DNA of 64,000 bases from Chloroflexota bacterium (GCA_013112725.1 JABFFZ010000001.1:1-64000), one strand, 5' to 3'; shown: positions 8,384 to 18,047, counted from the first letter of the stretch. Numbers and translations: made by a program. The notes: generated by a model not told the origin, from the sequence alone.

Positions 8384-9238
8384 ATGAGTGGTAAATGGAT
8401 ACGGCCGTTAATTTGCCCGGTTTGTGCACAGCCGTTGGGTGATTACGGGCAGGTGTGGCACTGCCCGGCCGGCCATTCGTTCGACGTGGCCCGCGAGGGG
8501 TATGTTAACCTGCTGCGCCGTCACAAAAAACTGCCGGACACGGTGGGCGATGCCCCAGAGATGCTGCGGGCGCGGTGGGAATTTTTGGCGCGGGGGTTTT
8601 ATGAGCCGTTGTCTGATGTGGTTAATGGGGTGGTGGCTACGGCCGTAGCTGACCACTCGGCCCCGGTAATTGTGGATGTGGGTTGTGGCGAGGGGTATTA
8701 CCTGCGGCGGCTGGCGGCGCGGTTGGCCGGGCAACCGGCGGCGTTGTTTGGCGTGGATATTGCCAAGACGGCCGTGCGGTTGGCGGCGAAGGGTGGTGGC
8801 GGGCACGGCCGTTACCTGGTGGCTGACATCAATGAACAGCTTCCCTTTGCCGACCACTCCGTTCACGTGCTGTTGAATTTGTTTGCGCCACGCCACCCGG
8901 CCGAATTTGCCCGGCTGGTAATACCCGGCGGCCTGCTGCTCATCGTCATTCCCGCTCCCGATCATTTACAATCATTGCGTGACCGGTTTGCTTTGATGGG
9001 TATTCAGGCGCAAAAAGAGGCGCATATTACCGCGCAGTTTGCCAGTTTGTTTGCGGCGCAACCGGCCCAAATGGTGATTTTTCCGCTGCAACTGGATGCC
9101 CTGGCCCTGTCCTGGCTCATCCAGATGATGCCCGGCGTCCGCCACCTGACGCTGCCGCAGCAAGAGGCGATTGTGCAGACGCCAACGATGGAGACGGTTG
9201 CCCGTTTTGTAGTGCTGACGATGAGGCGTGAAGCGTGA
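8384..9238 (+). CDS. RlmA-like rRNA guanine-N1 methyltransferase
   Basis: 284 residues from the ATG at 8384 (MSGKW); an upstream in-frame start exists at 8306 but lies in the hairpin repeat and would add repeat-coded residues. N-terminal zinc ribbon CPVCAQPL..WHCPAGHSFD (residues about 10-36) and AREGYVNLL are the signature of RlmA/RrmA. The SAM site is VDVGCGEGYYLRRL, followed by FGVDIAKTAVRLAAK. The family methylates N1 of a guanine in 23S rRNA helix 35 (G745 or G748); which position applies here is unknown. Its last codons (MRREA) run into the next hairpin repeat. Confidence 0.82.
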   Translation: MSGKWIRPLICPVCAQPLGDYGQVWHCPAGHSFDVAREGYVNLLRRHKKLPDTVGDAPEMLRARWEFLARGFYEPLSDVVNGVVATAVADHSAPVIVDVGCGEGYYLRRLAARLAGQPAALFGVDIAKTAVRLAAKGGGGHGRYLVADINEQLPFADHSVHVLLNLFAPRHPAEFARLVIPGGLLLIVIPAPDHLQSLRDRFALMGIQAQKEAHITAQFASLFAAQPAQMVIFPLQLDALALSWLIQMMPGVRHLTLPQQEAIVQTPTMETVARFVVLTMRREA

Positions 9239-9298
9239 GCCGTAACCCGTGTGCCGTAATCTGTAATCCGATTATCGATAACGGATTACCGATCACCG
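9237..9298. repeat. Hairpin of GTAATCCG words shared by two convergent genes
   Basis: Left arm with CCGTAATC units, right arm with GGATTAC units around 9270. It supplies the stop of the methyltransferase (TGA at 9236-9238) at one edge and the stop of the lipid kinase (complement of 9286-9288) inside the right arm. Confidence 0.75.
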
Positions 9299-10272
9299 GG
9301 CAGCGCCTCGCCGGGTAGTGAAAAGAGGTCAGGTGGGGCGGTGTTTGGGGCCAGCAGGCGGAGGGCGCGGGTTCTGACGGAGAAGTGGAGTGGGGTATAG
9401 CCTGCTTTGTCGCCATCGGTTTGGCAGGCGGCGGGGGGGGTGGCGTGGATGGTGATGGTACGGCCGTTGATCCGTGTGATGTTGGGATGGTGATGATGCC
9501 GCTCGAATTTGGCTTCGTATAGAAATTGGATGGTATCAGCTAACCCTTCGCCACGGAACAACCATACTTCTACCTGTCCATCATCCAGCCGGGCGTCTGG
9601 GCTGAGGATAATTTGCCCGCCAGCGTATAAACGGCAGTTGCTAATGAGCGCCAGCACAAAGTGGTCTTCATAACAGACACCGTCCACCTCCACCACACCG
9701 TTCATGGTGGGCACATAAGGGGCGGCGGCCAGACTTTGCATGTAGTAACCCAGGCGCCCCAACCGTTTAGACCAGCGGGGGCGCGGTTCGACGCGGTTTA
9801 CCAGGTAGCCATCTACACCGGTACCGGCCCACAGCAGCCAGTTACGGCCGTGACCCTGCTCATCTTCCATCCAGCCCATATCCATATACTGCACCCGGCC
9901 AGCTAACAATGTCTGGGCGGCTGCCAGCAGTTTGTGTTTTTCTATCCGGTTAGGTAGAGGCATGTGCAGTTCGCGGGCGAAAGAGTTGGCGGTGCCAATG
10001 GGCAGGGGGGCCAGGATGGTTTTGGTACTGGCCAGGCCGTTGGCTACCTCCCCCAACGTGCCATCGCCGCCGGCCGCTAACACAAGTTGGCGGCCGTCTT
10101 GCGCGGCTTGTTGGGCTAAGATGGTGGCATGACCGGGGGCGTTGGTGGCCTGGGTAGTGACCTGCCAACCATGCGCCTGCCACAGATCAGCCACTGAGGC
10201 TATCGGCGCGGCTAAGTTGGCGGGCCCAGCTAGAGGATTGTATATCAGGGTCGCTTGCAGCAGCTTTTTCAC
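9286..10272 (-). CDS. Diacylglycerol kinase / YegS-like lipid kinase
   Basis: 328 residues. The start is a GTG (MKKLLQATLIYNPLAG); the NP-x-AG loop directly after it fixes the start here or just upstream. The catalytic domain has the hallmark GGDGT (residues 68-72) with TLGEVANGL and PIGTANSFAREL, followed by the beta-sandwich C-terminal domain (LISNCRLYAGGQIILSPDARLDDG). The family phosphorylates diacylglycerol or related lipids such as ceramide or undecaprenol; the substrate is not deducible. Its first 86 bases overlap the 3' end of the upstream gene in another frame. Product family is clear. Confidence 0.88.
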   Translation of the reverse strand: MKKLLQATLIYNPLAGPANLAAPIASVADLWQAHGWQVTTQATNAPGHATILAQQAAQDGRQLVLAAGGDGTLGEVANGLASTKTILAPLPIGTANSFARELHMPLPNRIEKHKLLAAAQTLLAGRVQYMDMGWMEDEQGHGRNWLLWAGTGVDGYLVNRVEPRPRWSKRLGRLGYYMQSLAAAPYVPTMNGVVEVDGVCYEDHFVLALISNCRLYAGGQIILSPDARLDDGQVEVWLFRGEGLADTIQFLYEAKFERHHHHPNITRINGRTITIHATPPAACQTDGDKAGYTPLHFSVRTRALRLLAPNTAPPDLFSLPGEALPGDR

Positions 10273-10900
10273 AATTTACCCAGTAATGATACAGTTCAGC
10301 GGCCAGTTCGGCAGCCGGCGTGCTGCTGGTATCTATAATCAGGTGTTCGCCCACAACGGGTTCTTGGGCTTCAACCATCCATTTATACACAGACCAGTCG
10401 GCATCTGACAAGTCAGTTTCACGGCGATTACCGCTGTTGCGCTGCTGCAACCGTTCCCGGATCACCTCTTGCCCGGCCTGAACGTAACAAACGGCCACGG
10501 GGGCGCCGGCCCGCTGCGCCAATTTTTTGAGATGTTCACGGCGCGCCGCCAGATAATTGGAGGCGTCAAAGACCACCCGCTGGCCTTGTTTGAGGCGGGC
10601 TTCAATGATAGAGTAACAAACTTCATAGACCAACATCATTTCCGCTGCGGTATAGGTGGGTTTGTTGCGCATGAGGAGACGAATGTTGTCGGTGCTGACA
10701 ACAACACAGGAGACTCTTTTTTGTAATTTCTCGACGACTGATGATTTGCCTGTACCGGGCAACCCGACCATCATCAAGAGGCTGCCCCCATCCCGAACAT
10801 AAGGCGCCTTTGGCAGGTAGTCGTCAATGTCACTAACGATACTATGCAAGTACATGTATAAATCCCTGGCGGCGGGCATTAACAAAGATTCTGCATACAT
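10187..10900 (-). CDS. P-loop kinase of the polynucleotide kinase-like AAA_33 type
   Basis: 237 residues. Walker A is GLPGTGKSS (about residue 48-56), Walker B region is VVFDASN, and a lid region carries RERLQQRNSGNRRETDLSDADWSVYKWM. This layout matches small P-loop kinases of the zeta-toxin/polynucleotide-kinase group, which phosphorylate small molecules or nucleic acid ends; the substrate is unknown. The last 28 codons overlap the lipid kinase start, so the two are probably translated together. The overlap-coded tail (SSSWARQLSRADSLSG) looks unconserved and may be a read-on extension. Confidence 0.75.
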   Translation of the reverse strand: MYAESLLMPAARDLYMYLHSIVSDIDDYLPKAPYVRDGGSLLMMVGLPGTGKSSVVEKLQKRVSCVVVSTDNIRLLMRNKPTYTAAEMMLVYEVCYSIIEARLKQGQRVVFDASNYLAARREHLKKLAQRAGAPVAVCYVQAGQEVIRERLQQRNSGNRRETDLSDADWSVYKWMVEAQEPVVGEHLIIDTSSTPAAELAAELYHYWVNCEKAAASDPDIQSSSWARQLSRADSLSG

Positions 10901-11086
10901 CTAATCGTTGTGAATTGCCATTTTGTAATGTACCTCAAGGGTTGAGGTGTCGGTGCATTTTTACAGAAGTTTGGTTAAGAAAAGGATTACTATTTTGCCT
11001 TTTTGCGGAGGCTTCCGGCAGGTAGCAGTAGGATAATGGTCATGTTAGGCGTAGAGTGGCTACGGCCGTGAGCCGGCGGCGTGCAC

Positions 11087-11575
11087 TTACAACACGTCTG
11101 TTTTATCTTCCTGATCGGCAGGTGTCTCGCCATCCCGAAGCGTAGCATACAGCCGGTCTACGTAATTCCCGCCCTCTATAAATAAGTCATTTATTTCTGT
11201 CGCGTCCATAAAACGATCCCAAGTGGTGTGAATGAAGGTGATACGCCGCCATTGTAAGCTGATGATGGGGCGCTCTAGCAGTTGCAGGGGACCAAGCTGC
11301 ACTTTGTAATACCAGGCGTCTGCCTGAGGGTGATCCCTTTCCTCTGGAAATAGGCTGCGCCGTGTGACGAGTTCGTGCCCCAAACGAGGCGCGTAGTAGC
11401 GAATGGACCATTTATGGTCCCCGAAGCGCCGCCCAAAATAAAAGGCATAATACTCGGCAAATAAACCTTTGGGCGCATGGTCTTGGGGAATGCGGTACCA
11501 CCCCTGCTCTTGCAGAATGGCGAAATCGGATGGTTTCGGCATATATGTGACCAAAACGCGATCTTCAGGATACAT
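11087..11575 (-). CDS. Conserved hypothetical protein (RIPQDHAPKGLFAEYYAFYF type)
   Basis: 162 residues, no signal peptide, rich in aromatic and charged residues. The visible pattern is DFAILQEQGWYRIP near residue 17-30, GLFAEYYAFYFGRRFG near 37-52, and RPIISLQWRRITFIHTTWDRFMDATEINDLF near 102-133. I have the impression of a recurring protein family in Chloroflexota and Cyanobacteria without known function, but cannot name it. It stands alone between the P-loop kinase and mutM, divergent from mutM. Confidence 0.7.
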   Translation of the reverse strand: MYPEDRVLVTYMPKPSDFAILQEQGWYRIPQDHAPKGLFAEYYAFYFGRRFGDHKWSIRYYAPRLGHELVTRRSLFPEERDHPQADAWYYKVQLGPLQLLERPIISLQWRRITFIHTTWDRFMDATEINDLFIEGGNYVDRLYATLRDGETPADQEDKTDVL

Positions 11576-11733
11576 CTCTTACCGTTTGAAGTAACTGCAA
11601 TGGTATTGGGTGGAGCAAGCAGTTTTTTGATGAAACAGATTTTAGATCAGAAGCGTGGGAGCTGTCAAAAGTATAGAGGGGTGGAAATGATTGCGATATA
11701 ATCAGGGCAATGATTGGATTTGATGGGTGAGAT

Positions 11734-12546
11734 ATGCCGGAGTTACCAGAAGTTGAGACAACGGTGCGGGCGTTACGGCCGTACCTGGTGAACCGCATCA
11801 TGACTTATGTGCAAAATAATTGGCCGAAGCATGTGGCTACACCCACGCTGCCGGAGATGCAGATGCGGCTGTACGGCCGTACCATCTCCGCCATCAACCG
11901 CCGCGCCAAATATCTGGTTTTTTCCCTGGATGGCGATGAGACATTGATCATCCATCTGAAAATGTCCGGGCGATTGCTGGTGGTGGAGCGGGATGAACCG
12001 GCTGATAAACACGTGCATACAATCTTTGGGTTGGATAACGGGCAGGAGCTACGCTTTTGGGACCAGCGCAAATTTGGCCGGGTCTATCTGGTGCGGGAGC
12101 CGGAACAGGTGTTAGGCGGCCTGGGGCCAGAGCCGTTGGCTGAGGATTTTACGGTGGAACGGTTAGCAGAAAGGCTGCACGGCCGTAGCCGCATACTCAA
12201 ACCCCTTTTGCTCGACCAGACGATGATAGCCGGCATTGGCAATATCTATGCCGATGAGTCGTTGTTTTATGCCCGCCTGCACCCGCAGCGCACGGCCGAT
12301 TCGCTGACGCCAGATGATGTGGCGGCGCTGCACGCGGCCATACAAAAATCATTGCGTTTAGGCATTGACCGCGAAGGCGCCAGTATTGATCTTTATGTAA
12401 AGCCAGATGGCAGCAAAGGGGATATGCAAAATGCAGTAACTGTTTTTCGGCGTACCGGGCAGCCGTGTGTGCAGTGTGGTACGCCGATACGGCGCATGGT
12501 GTTGGGTGGGCGCAGTACACATTTTTGCCCGCATTGTCAGGTTTAA
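11734..12546 (+). CDS. mutM: Formamidopyrimidine-DNA glycosylase (Fpg/MutM)
   Basis: 270 residues, the family's usual length. The N-terminus MPELPEVET carries the catalytic Pro and Glu. LKMSGRL near residue 75 carries the beta-lysine loop, and NIYADESLFYARLHP is the conserved helix-two-turn-helix. The C-terminal zinc finger CVQCGTPI..RSTHFCPHC is complete. The enzyme removes 8-oxoguanine and other oxidised purines and cuts the abasic site. The stop TAA lies in a short inverted repeat (TAATCC 12544-12549 with GGATTA 12561-12566). The next gene starts 39 bases on and may be cotranscribed. Confidence 0.95.
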   Translation: MPELPEVETTVRALRPYLVNRIMTYVQNNWPKHVATPTLPEMQMRLYGRTISAINRRAKYLVFSLDGDETLIIHLKMSGRLLVVERDEPADKHVHTIFGLDNGQELRFWDQRKFGRVYLVREPEQVLGGLGPEPLAEDFTVERLAERLHGRSRILKPLLLDQTMIAGIGNIYADESLFYARLHPQRTADSLTPDDVAALHAAIQKSLRLGIDREGASIDLYVKPDGSKGDMQNAVTVFRRTGQPCVQCGTPIRRMVLGGRSTHFCPHCQV

Positions 12547-12585
12547 TCCGCGCACACTGTGGATTACTTTTTACGAGGAGATGCT

Positions 12586-13167
12586 ATGAAGAAAGAAGTC
12601 GAAGTCATGCGCGTATTACGAGTACCACCGATGGGTAAACTGGTGGTGGAGTTCCGGGGCAATCGGTATGAGAATATCGCCCAGGTGAGTGAGGAAAAGG
12701 TGAAGCGGTTTTTGCTGACGGCCGTTGGGGAACTGATGGCTTTCAGCGGCGGTTATCAAACATTGGTAGATGAAGGGCTGGCGCCGCCCATCATCACGAG
12801 CGACAGCAAGACCCAAAGCGACGAATCCTTATCTGAGCAACAAGCCAGGTTTTTAGCCAGCCTGGAAGCATCCCGTGATGCCCTGAAAGCTGAAAAAAAG
12901 AGGATCAGCAGCCTGTCCGGCATAAGCCATGTGAGTGCCGCCCCTTCCTCTGCGCTGAACCCGGTGGAACAAATAGACCGCATCTTACAGCAATATGTGG
13001 AAGCCGACCCGGCGTTATCGGGCCGTTCCATTCATCTGGTGCAACATCCCGCCGGCGGGCTGCAAATTGACGTGGACGGCAAACGGTACCAGCGCCCCAG
13101 CGAAATTGACGATCAACGGATTCAAATTTTGATCAAAAAAGCCATTAAGGAATGGGAAGCGGGGTAG
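12586..13167 (+). CDS. Hypothetical protein with two similar beta-alpha modules
   Basis: 193 residues from the ATG at 12586, chosen because GAGGAG lies 6 bases before it. Not recognised. The N-terminal part (GKLVVEFRGNRYENIAQVSEEKVKRFLLTA) and the C-terminal part (GGLQIDVDGKRYQRPSEIDDQRIQILIKKA) resemble each other in order: beta strand, G-x-RY turn, then helix. They are joined by a charged helical linker (residues about 75-120) and a Ser-rich stretch. Cytoplasmic, no signal peptide. Located directly after mutM, so it may share its transcript. Confidence 0.65.
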   Translation: MKKEVEVMRVLRVPPMGKLVVEFRGNRYENIAQVSEEKVKRFLLTAVGELMAFSGGYQTLVDEGLAPPIITSDSKTQSDESLSEQQARFLASLEASRDALKAEKKRISSLSGISHVSAAPSSALNPVEQIDRILQQYVEADPALSGRSIHLVQHPAGGLQIDVDGKRYQRPSEIDDQRIQILIKKAIKEWEAG

Positions 13168-13180
13168 GGATAGGGGAACG

Positions 13181-13231
13181 TAATTGGTAATCCGTAATCA
13201 GTAATCGGACTTCGGTTTACGGCTTACGGAA
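13181..13231. repeat. Hairpin of GTAATCCG/TTACGG words
   Basis: Repeated TAATCCGTAATC units on the left, CGGTTTACGGCTTACGG on the right. The minus-strand stop of the adenosine deaminase gene (13224-13226) lies in the right arm. Confidence 0.7.
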
Positions 13232-14300
13232 ACGGCGTGTGGCCGTTGTCGCTAAAGGCGGGCGGCAGCCATTGTTCAAACCGGGCAATGAGTGTGCCTC
13301 GTTCTTCTTCGGGCAAAAAGGCTGCCTGAGCTGCATTTAGCACCATCTGGCGCAAGAGGGGGTAGCTTACCTGCAAAGTTTGCAAGGCAATTTCGTATTC
13401 ATCTGTCAGGGTGACGTTACTGACGGCGGGGTCGTCGGTGTTCAGCGTGGCTTTGATGCCCAAATCCAGCATATCACTCAGTGGGTGGTGGGCCAGACTG
13501 TGTACGACGCCTGTTTGCAAATTGCTGGTCAGGCATACTTCCAGGGCAACCTGGCGTTCGCGTACCAGGCGCAGAATACGCGAATTTTCAATGGCGCGGA
13601 TGCCATGCCCGATGCGGTCAGCATAAAGTTCTTCGATGGCTTCACGTACACCATAGGCGCTGGCCCATTCACCGGCATGGATGGTGATGCCCATGCCTAC
13701 TTCTTTGGCTTCTTTGAACAGAGGGGTGAAAGGGGTGGAAGGGAATTTGACTTCATTCCCGGCTAAATCCAGGCCCACAATGCCTTTGCCAAACCGGTCG
13801 AAGGCAACGTCGGCCACTTCGCGCGCCTGGGAGATGGGGTCATGCCGTACCAGGGTGATGATGAGGCCAACGTCAATATCGTAATCGTGGCTGGCTTGTT
13901 GCACGGCCGTTGTCACCCAATCCGTCACATCCCCCAAACTAAAGCCACGTACACGGGAAAGCGCCTGAGGGCTAAAACGCAGTTCCAGATATTTGATATT
14001 GTCGGCGGCGGCATCGGCGACGGCTTCGTAGGCCAGCCGGTAAATTGTCTCTGGTGAGCGATAGAAATGTCGCAACACCTCAAATTTGCGCAGGAACGCT
14101 TCGTGGTGAGCGGGATCGTCGGTGACTTGCACATACGGCCGTAGCTGATCCAGGTTCTTTACCGGCAATCCCAGGTTATACTCCAGCGCAATTTCATACA
14201 GCGTTTGCAAACGCAGAGAACCTTCCAGATGACGGTGCAGGTCAATCTTGGGCAAATCTTGAATCGTGGTTAATCCAATTTGAAAATTTTTATTTGACAC
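13224..14300 (-). CDS. add: Adenosine deaminase
   Basis: 358 residues. Metal ligands sit in KIDLHRHLEGSLR (HxH, residues about 19-31), HAGEW (about 217) and the TDDPAVSNV motif (about 299), with RIGHGIRA in between, all as in the adenosine/adenine deaminase family. The enzyme converts adenosine (or possibly adenine) to inosine (hypoxanthine) with Zn. The choice between adenosine and adenine is not certain. It is convergent with the hypothetical gene at 12586-13167 and upstream-adjacent to the large kinase gene on the same strand. Confidence 0.88.
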   Translation of the reverse strand: MSNKNFQIGLTTIQDLPKIDLHRHLEGSLRLQTLYEIALEYNLGLPVKNLDQLRPYVQVTDDPAHHEAFLRKFEVLRHFYRSPETIYRLAYEAVADAAADNIKYLELRFSPQALSRVRGFSLGDVTDWVTTAVQQASHDYDIDVGLIITLVRHDPISQAREVADVAFDRFGKGIVGLDLAGNEVKFPSTPFTPLFKEAKEVGMGITIHAGEWASAYGVREAIEELYADRIGHGIRAIENSRILRLVRERQVALEVCLTSNLQTGVVHSLAHHPLSDMLDLGIKATLNTDDPAVSNVTLTDEYEIALQTLQVSYPLLRQMVLNAAQAAFLPEEERGTLIARFEQWLPPAFSDNGHTPFP

Positions 14301-14361
14301 TGGTTTCCTATCCCAGATACGGCAGATAGGCTAAAAGGAGGGATAACGGGTTTGTTACCTG

Positions 14362-17300
14362 TTACCCCTCGGCTACATCTGCTTGCGCTTTTGGTAATGT
14401 AAACAGAAAAGAACTACCTTTGTTGAGTTCACTTTCCACCCAAATCTTGCCATGATGAGCATCAATAATCCGCTTGACAATGGCCAGACCAATGCCGGTG
14501 CCGCCAAAACGCCGCCGCGATGACCCATCAATCTGATAAAACCGTTCAAAGATGCGCTGGTGTTTGTCTGTGGCCATGCCAATACCCTGGTCCGTCACCG
14601 AAACGCATACCACGTCATCTTGTTCTATCAAGTTGACGGTAATAACGCCCCCATCCGGGCTAAATTTAATCGCATTGCCGATCAAATTGTCAATCACCTG
14701 GTTAACACGCCCTTTATCAATGTTAACGATCCCTTTAACCTGGGTAGGGGCCATGCGCACGGTGAGACCTTTCTTTTCGGCAACCATACTGTGTCCAGCC
14801 ACGGCCGTTTGCAGCAAATCCGCCATCGCCACAGCCTCTAACTGCAAGTTGCCCGAATCAATCCGTTGCAGTGTGATAATATCCTCAATAATGCGCGTAA
14901 TGTCATCCGTCTTGTCAGATACAATCTGCAAATACTCTTGCTGTTCCGGCGTCAACAACCCCCGGTCGCCATCCATCAGCAAATCCACATACCCCTTCAC
15001 AAACGTCAACGGCGTGCGCAGTTCATGGGACACATTCTGTACCAATTCATCCTTTAGCCGGTCGCTTTCCTTCAATTCCTCATAGGCCACTGCCAACTCT
15101 TGCGCCCGCTTTTCTAATTCTTCAAATAAGCGGGCATTGGCAATGGCCACGCTCACCTGGGCGGCGGCAATGGTCATCAACTGTTTGTCCGATTCCGAAA
15201 AAGCGTTGGGTTGGTCGCTGTCTACCGTCAGCGTGCCTACCGGTTCATCCCGAATTACCAGCGGTACTGCCAGTAAACTGCGCACCACCAGGTCAAAAAA
15301 GAGGAATTCCGGGTCTTTGTGCGCATCACGGGTATATACCAGCTTACCTTCTTTGATCACCTTACCGGAAACGCTGCCTTCCAGTGTCATGTGGGCGTGC
15401 ATAAACTCCGGTTCCACCCCATCGGCCGCTTTTACTGTCAACTCAGTCTTATCTTCTGTCAGCATGGTAATGGTGCTGGCGCGGGCATTGAGCAGGCGGC
15501 GCAGGCTTTGCACAGTGGTCTGTAAGACCGATTCCAGATGTAAATTACCGGTGACATGTTTGGCCATCTCCACCAGTGCGGACATATCGCGCAGGCGGCG
15601 CTGCGAATCGGCATAAAGGCCGGCATTACGCACGGCTACAGCCGCATGTTCCGCCAACAAATTGAGCAGCAGCATCTCCTCCTCGCTAAAGACATGCGGC
15701 TCTTTGTAGGTGGTGGTAAAAGCGCCGATGACCTCATCGCCAAATTTGAGGGGGAAGCCGGCAATGGCGCTGATGCCCCAGGATTTGGCCTGCGGCGTTT
15801 GGAAAAATGGGTGGCTGGCGGCATCGTTGATGACAATAGGATGTCCCTCGCGGACGACGGTAGCGGTTAGCCCTTCACCGGAGGCGCGTGGCTTGGCTAC
15901 AGCCGGTTTGCGGCTGCCATCGCGCCACAGCGCCGACGAGAGCGAAAACTCCCGGGTGTCGGCATCATAGAGGTAAATGTGCAGGTTGTTGGCGTCAATC
16001 AGCTTAAGGGCCGCCTCGCTAATGGCATCCAGCACCGCGTTCAGGCGCAGGGGCGAATTTAGCTGCAACACGATGCGGTGAAATGTGGATAGCTCGGCAA
16101 TACGCCGGTTGGCCTGGCCAAACAGGTGAGCGTGTTCAATGGCTACGGCGGCCTGTCCGGCCAGATTTTGGGCTAGACGCAGTTCTGCGGGGCTGTAGCT
16201 GCGGGGTTTGGTCATCTCGCCCAGAGCCAACAGGCCAAATATGTTGCTGCGCCTGACCAGCGGCACCAGCAGTAGTGACCGCAGTTTAGCTTCGCGCAGC
16301 AAGGTGAGGTCTTCTTCTGTCCAGGCTTCATCTATGCGCAGGCTGCTTAATTCCTGCGTATCTAAAACCCGCTGCACAATGCCATAGGATTCCAGGTTGT
16401 TAATCTGGCTCAACCCCAGATGGGGCGGGTTATCGGTTTGATCATCGAAGTGGAATTGGTTTCGGTGAGCAGCAGGGTGCAAACTGTGCTGGTCTTTGTC
16501 CCAAACAAAAATGGTGCAGCTGTCCACCTGTAAGGCGCGTACCATTTCAGAAACAACGGTTTGCAGGACAAAATCCTGGTCCAGGTTAGCGGTCATGGTG
16601 GCGCTGGCCTGGTATAGGGTGCCTAATTCGGCAAGCTGTTGCTGGGTCTGCTGGTAGAGGCTGGCGTTTTGGATGGCCACGGCGGCATGAGCGGCTAAAG
16701 TAGAGGCCAGCCATTCGGCACGGCCGTTAAAAGCATTCACCTCGTGGCTATCAAAAACAAGGATGCCTTGCAGTTGGCCGCCGGAGAGTAAGGGGGTGGC
16801 CATCCAGGAACGGATTTTGTTACCTTCGGGGTAGGGCTGCCAGCGGTCGTCTTCACGCACATCATCTATGCGGATGATTTCTTTGTGGGTATGGATTTCT
16901 TTGATAAGCAGGGCATCTCGCCAGATGGCTTCAATTTGGGCTGGCGTGAGGCGGATGGGACGATCATAAAAGTCGCGGCTGGCAGCATATTTGAGGGTTT
17001 TGTCTTGCCAGAGAAAGACGAAGGCGTTGTTATAGGTGACAACGTTGCCCAGCGCTAGCAGCAGCCGTTCCACGACGACATCTTTTTCCAGCGAGGTGCT
17101 GATGATGGCGATGGCCTGGCGCAGGGCAACGGCCGTCTGGTAATCCTGTGTGCCTTTATCTACCAATTCCTGGGTGAGGGTATAGTGGCGGATGTTTTGC
17201 ACGATGGTGGCGATGTCGGCGGCGACGGCCGTGAGTACCTGCACATCATCAGCCGTATAACGGCCGGCGGTGGCGCTTTGCAGGCAAAGCGCGCCCAGCA

Positions 17301-18000
17301 CCTCATCTTCTTGGCGCAGCGGCAGGCATAACATGGATCGCGGCTGGAAATGCCCTGGTAGGGTAGGCGCTGGCGGGGTGGCGCTCTGCCAGTCGGCCGT
17401 GAGAAAGGGCATGTTGTTCTCAATCACCCAGGCCGTCAGGTGCGATTGGTCGAGCAAGGAGAGGGGATGCAGGCTCAGTTTCTGCCCGTTTTCTACGGCC
17501 GTAGCAAATTCAATCGTATCCGTTTGTGGCTTTACCAGGGCAATAAAACTGGCGTCTGGCTGGTAAATGTGAATCAACTGCTGGTGGATTTCGGTTAGCG
17601 CCTGAGCCAGAGGTTGTAACGGCCGTGCCCCTTCCGTGATACGGTAAATCGTTTCAATCTGGGCATTGGAGCGGAAACAAGGGGCGCTGGCCATCATCAG
17701 GGCGGCGATGGCTGCCAGTTCTCTGGTATTTTCGTCCAGCACATGACCGGACACAAACAACCGGTAGCCAGATTGGCCGATGGGGAAGGTTGCCTCTTCA
17801 GGAGGGAATGGGGAAACGGCTGTTTCCACCACATCCACCTGTGTTACATCCAGATATTTCCGGGCAAAAGAGGCGGCCACATCCAACAGCGCCGCGACCG
17901 TATGGACGCGCTGCAAATCGTAGCGCAACTCCTTGAGAGCAATAAAGTGAGTCGTAAAGTCCGGCATAATCAAGTCCGTATTATGAAGAGGAGTGAGCAT
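14362..18000 (-). CDS. Cytoplasmic histidine kinase with five GAF domains
   Basis: 1212 residues from ATG 18000; a second ATG at 17967 (MPDFTTHFIAL) is equally possible. No membrane segment is seen. Five consecutive GAF-like sensor domains span about 125-270, 300-460, 470-640, 650-820 and 825-965, several ending in the helix LAAHAAVAIQNA. A coiled segment leads to HisKA with the phosphoacceptor in VSHELRTPLT (about 990), then HATPase_c with IDNLIGNAIKFSPDGG (N box), DQGIGM (G1) and GGTGIGLAIVKRI (G2). No receiver domain and no response regulator next to it, so the partner lies elsewhere. The ligand of the GAF domains is unknown. Confidence 0.9.
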   Translation of the reverse strand: MLTPLHNTDLIMPDFTTHFIALKELRYDLQRVHTVAALLDVAASFARKYLDVTQVDVVETAVSPFPPEEATFPIGQSGYRLFVSGHVLDENTRELAAIAALMMASAPCFRSNAQIETIYRITEGARPLQPLAQALTEIHQQLIHIYQPDASFIALVKPQTDTIEFATAVENGQKLSLHPLSLLDQSHLTAWVIENNMPFLTADWQSATPPAPTLPGHFQPRSMLCLPLRQEDEVLGALCLQSATAGRYTADDVQVLTAVAADIATIVQNIRHYTLTQELVDKGTQDYQTAVALRQAIAIISTSLEKDVVVERLLLALGNVVTYNNAFVFLWQDKTLKYAASRDFYDRPIRLTPAQIEAIWRDALLIKEIHTHKEIIRIDDVREDDRWQPYPEGNKIRSWMATPLLSGGQLQGILVFDSHEVNAFNGRAEWLASTLAAHAAVAIQNASLYQQTQQQLAELGTLYQASATMTANLDQDFVLQTVVSEMVRALQVDSCTIFVWDKDQHSLHPAAHRNQFHFDDQTDNPPHLGLSQINNLESYGIVQRVLDTQELSSLRIDEAWTEEDLTLLREAKLRSLLLVPLVRRSNIFGLLALGEMTKPRSYSPAELRLAQNLAGQAAVAIEHAHLFGQANRRIAELSTFHRIVLQLNSPLRLNAVLDAISEAALKLIDANNLHIYLYDADTREFSLSSALWRDGSRKPAVAKPRASGEGLTATVVREGHPIVINDAASHPFFQTPQAKSWGISAIAGFPLKFGDEVIGAFTTTYKEPHVFSEEEMLLLNLLAEHAAVAVRNAGLYADSQRRLRDMSALVEMAKHVTGNLHLESVLQTTVQSLRRLLNARASTITMLTEDKTELTVKAADGVEPEFMHAHMTLEGSVSGKVIKEGKLVYTRDAHKDPEFLFFDLVVRSLLAVPLVIRDEPVGTLTVDSDQPNAFSESDKQLMTIAAAQVSVAIANARLFEELEKRAQELAVAYEELKESDRLKDELVQNVSHELRTPLTFVKGYVDLLMDGDRGLLTPEQQEYLQIVSDKTDDITRIIEDIITLQRIDSGNLQLEAVAMADLLQTAVAGHSMVAEKKGLTVRMAPTQVKGIVNIDKGRVNQVIDNLIGNAIKFSPDGGVITVNLIEQDDVVCVSVTDQGIGMATDKHQRIFERFYQIDGSSRRRFGGTGIGLAIVKRIIDAHHGKIWVESELNKGSSFLFTLPKAQADVAEG

Positions 18001-18047
18001 GATTCAAATAGGAATTTTTAGTAATCGTTCAAAACAACTTCATGGAT

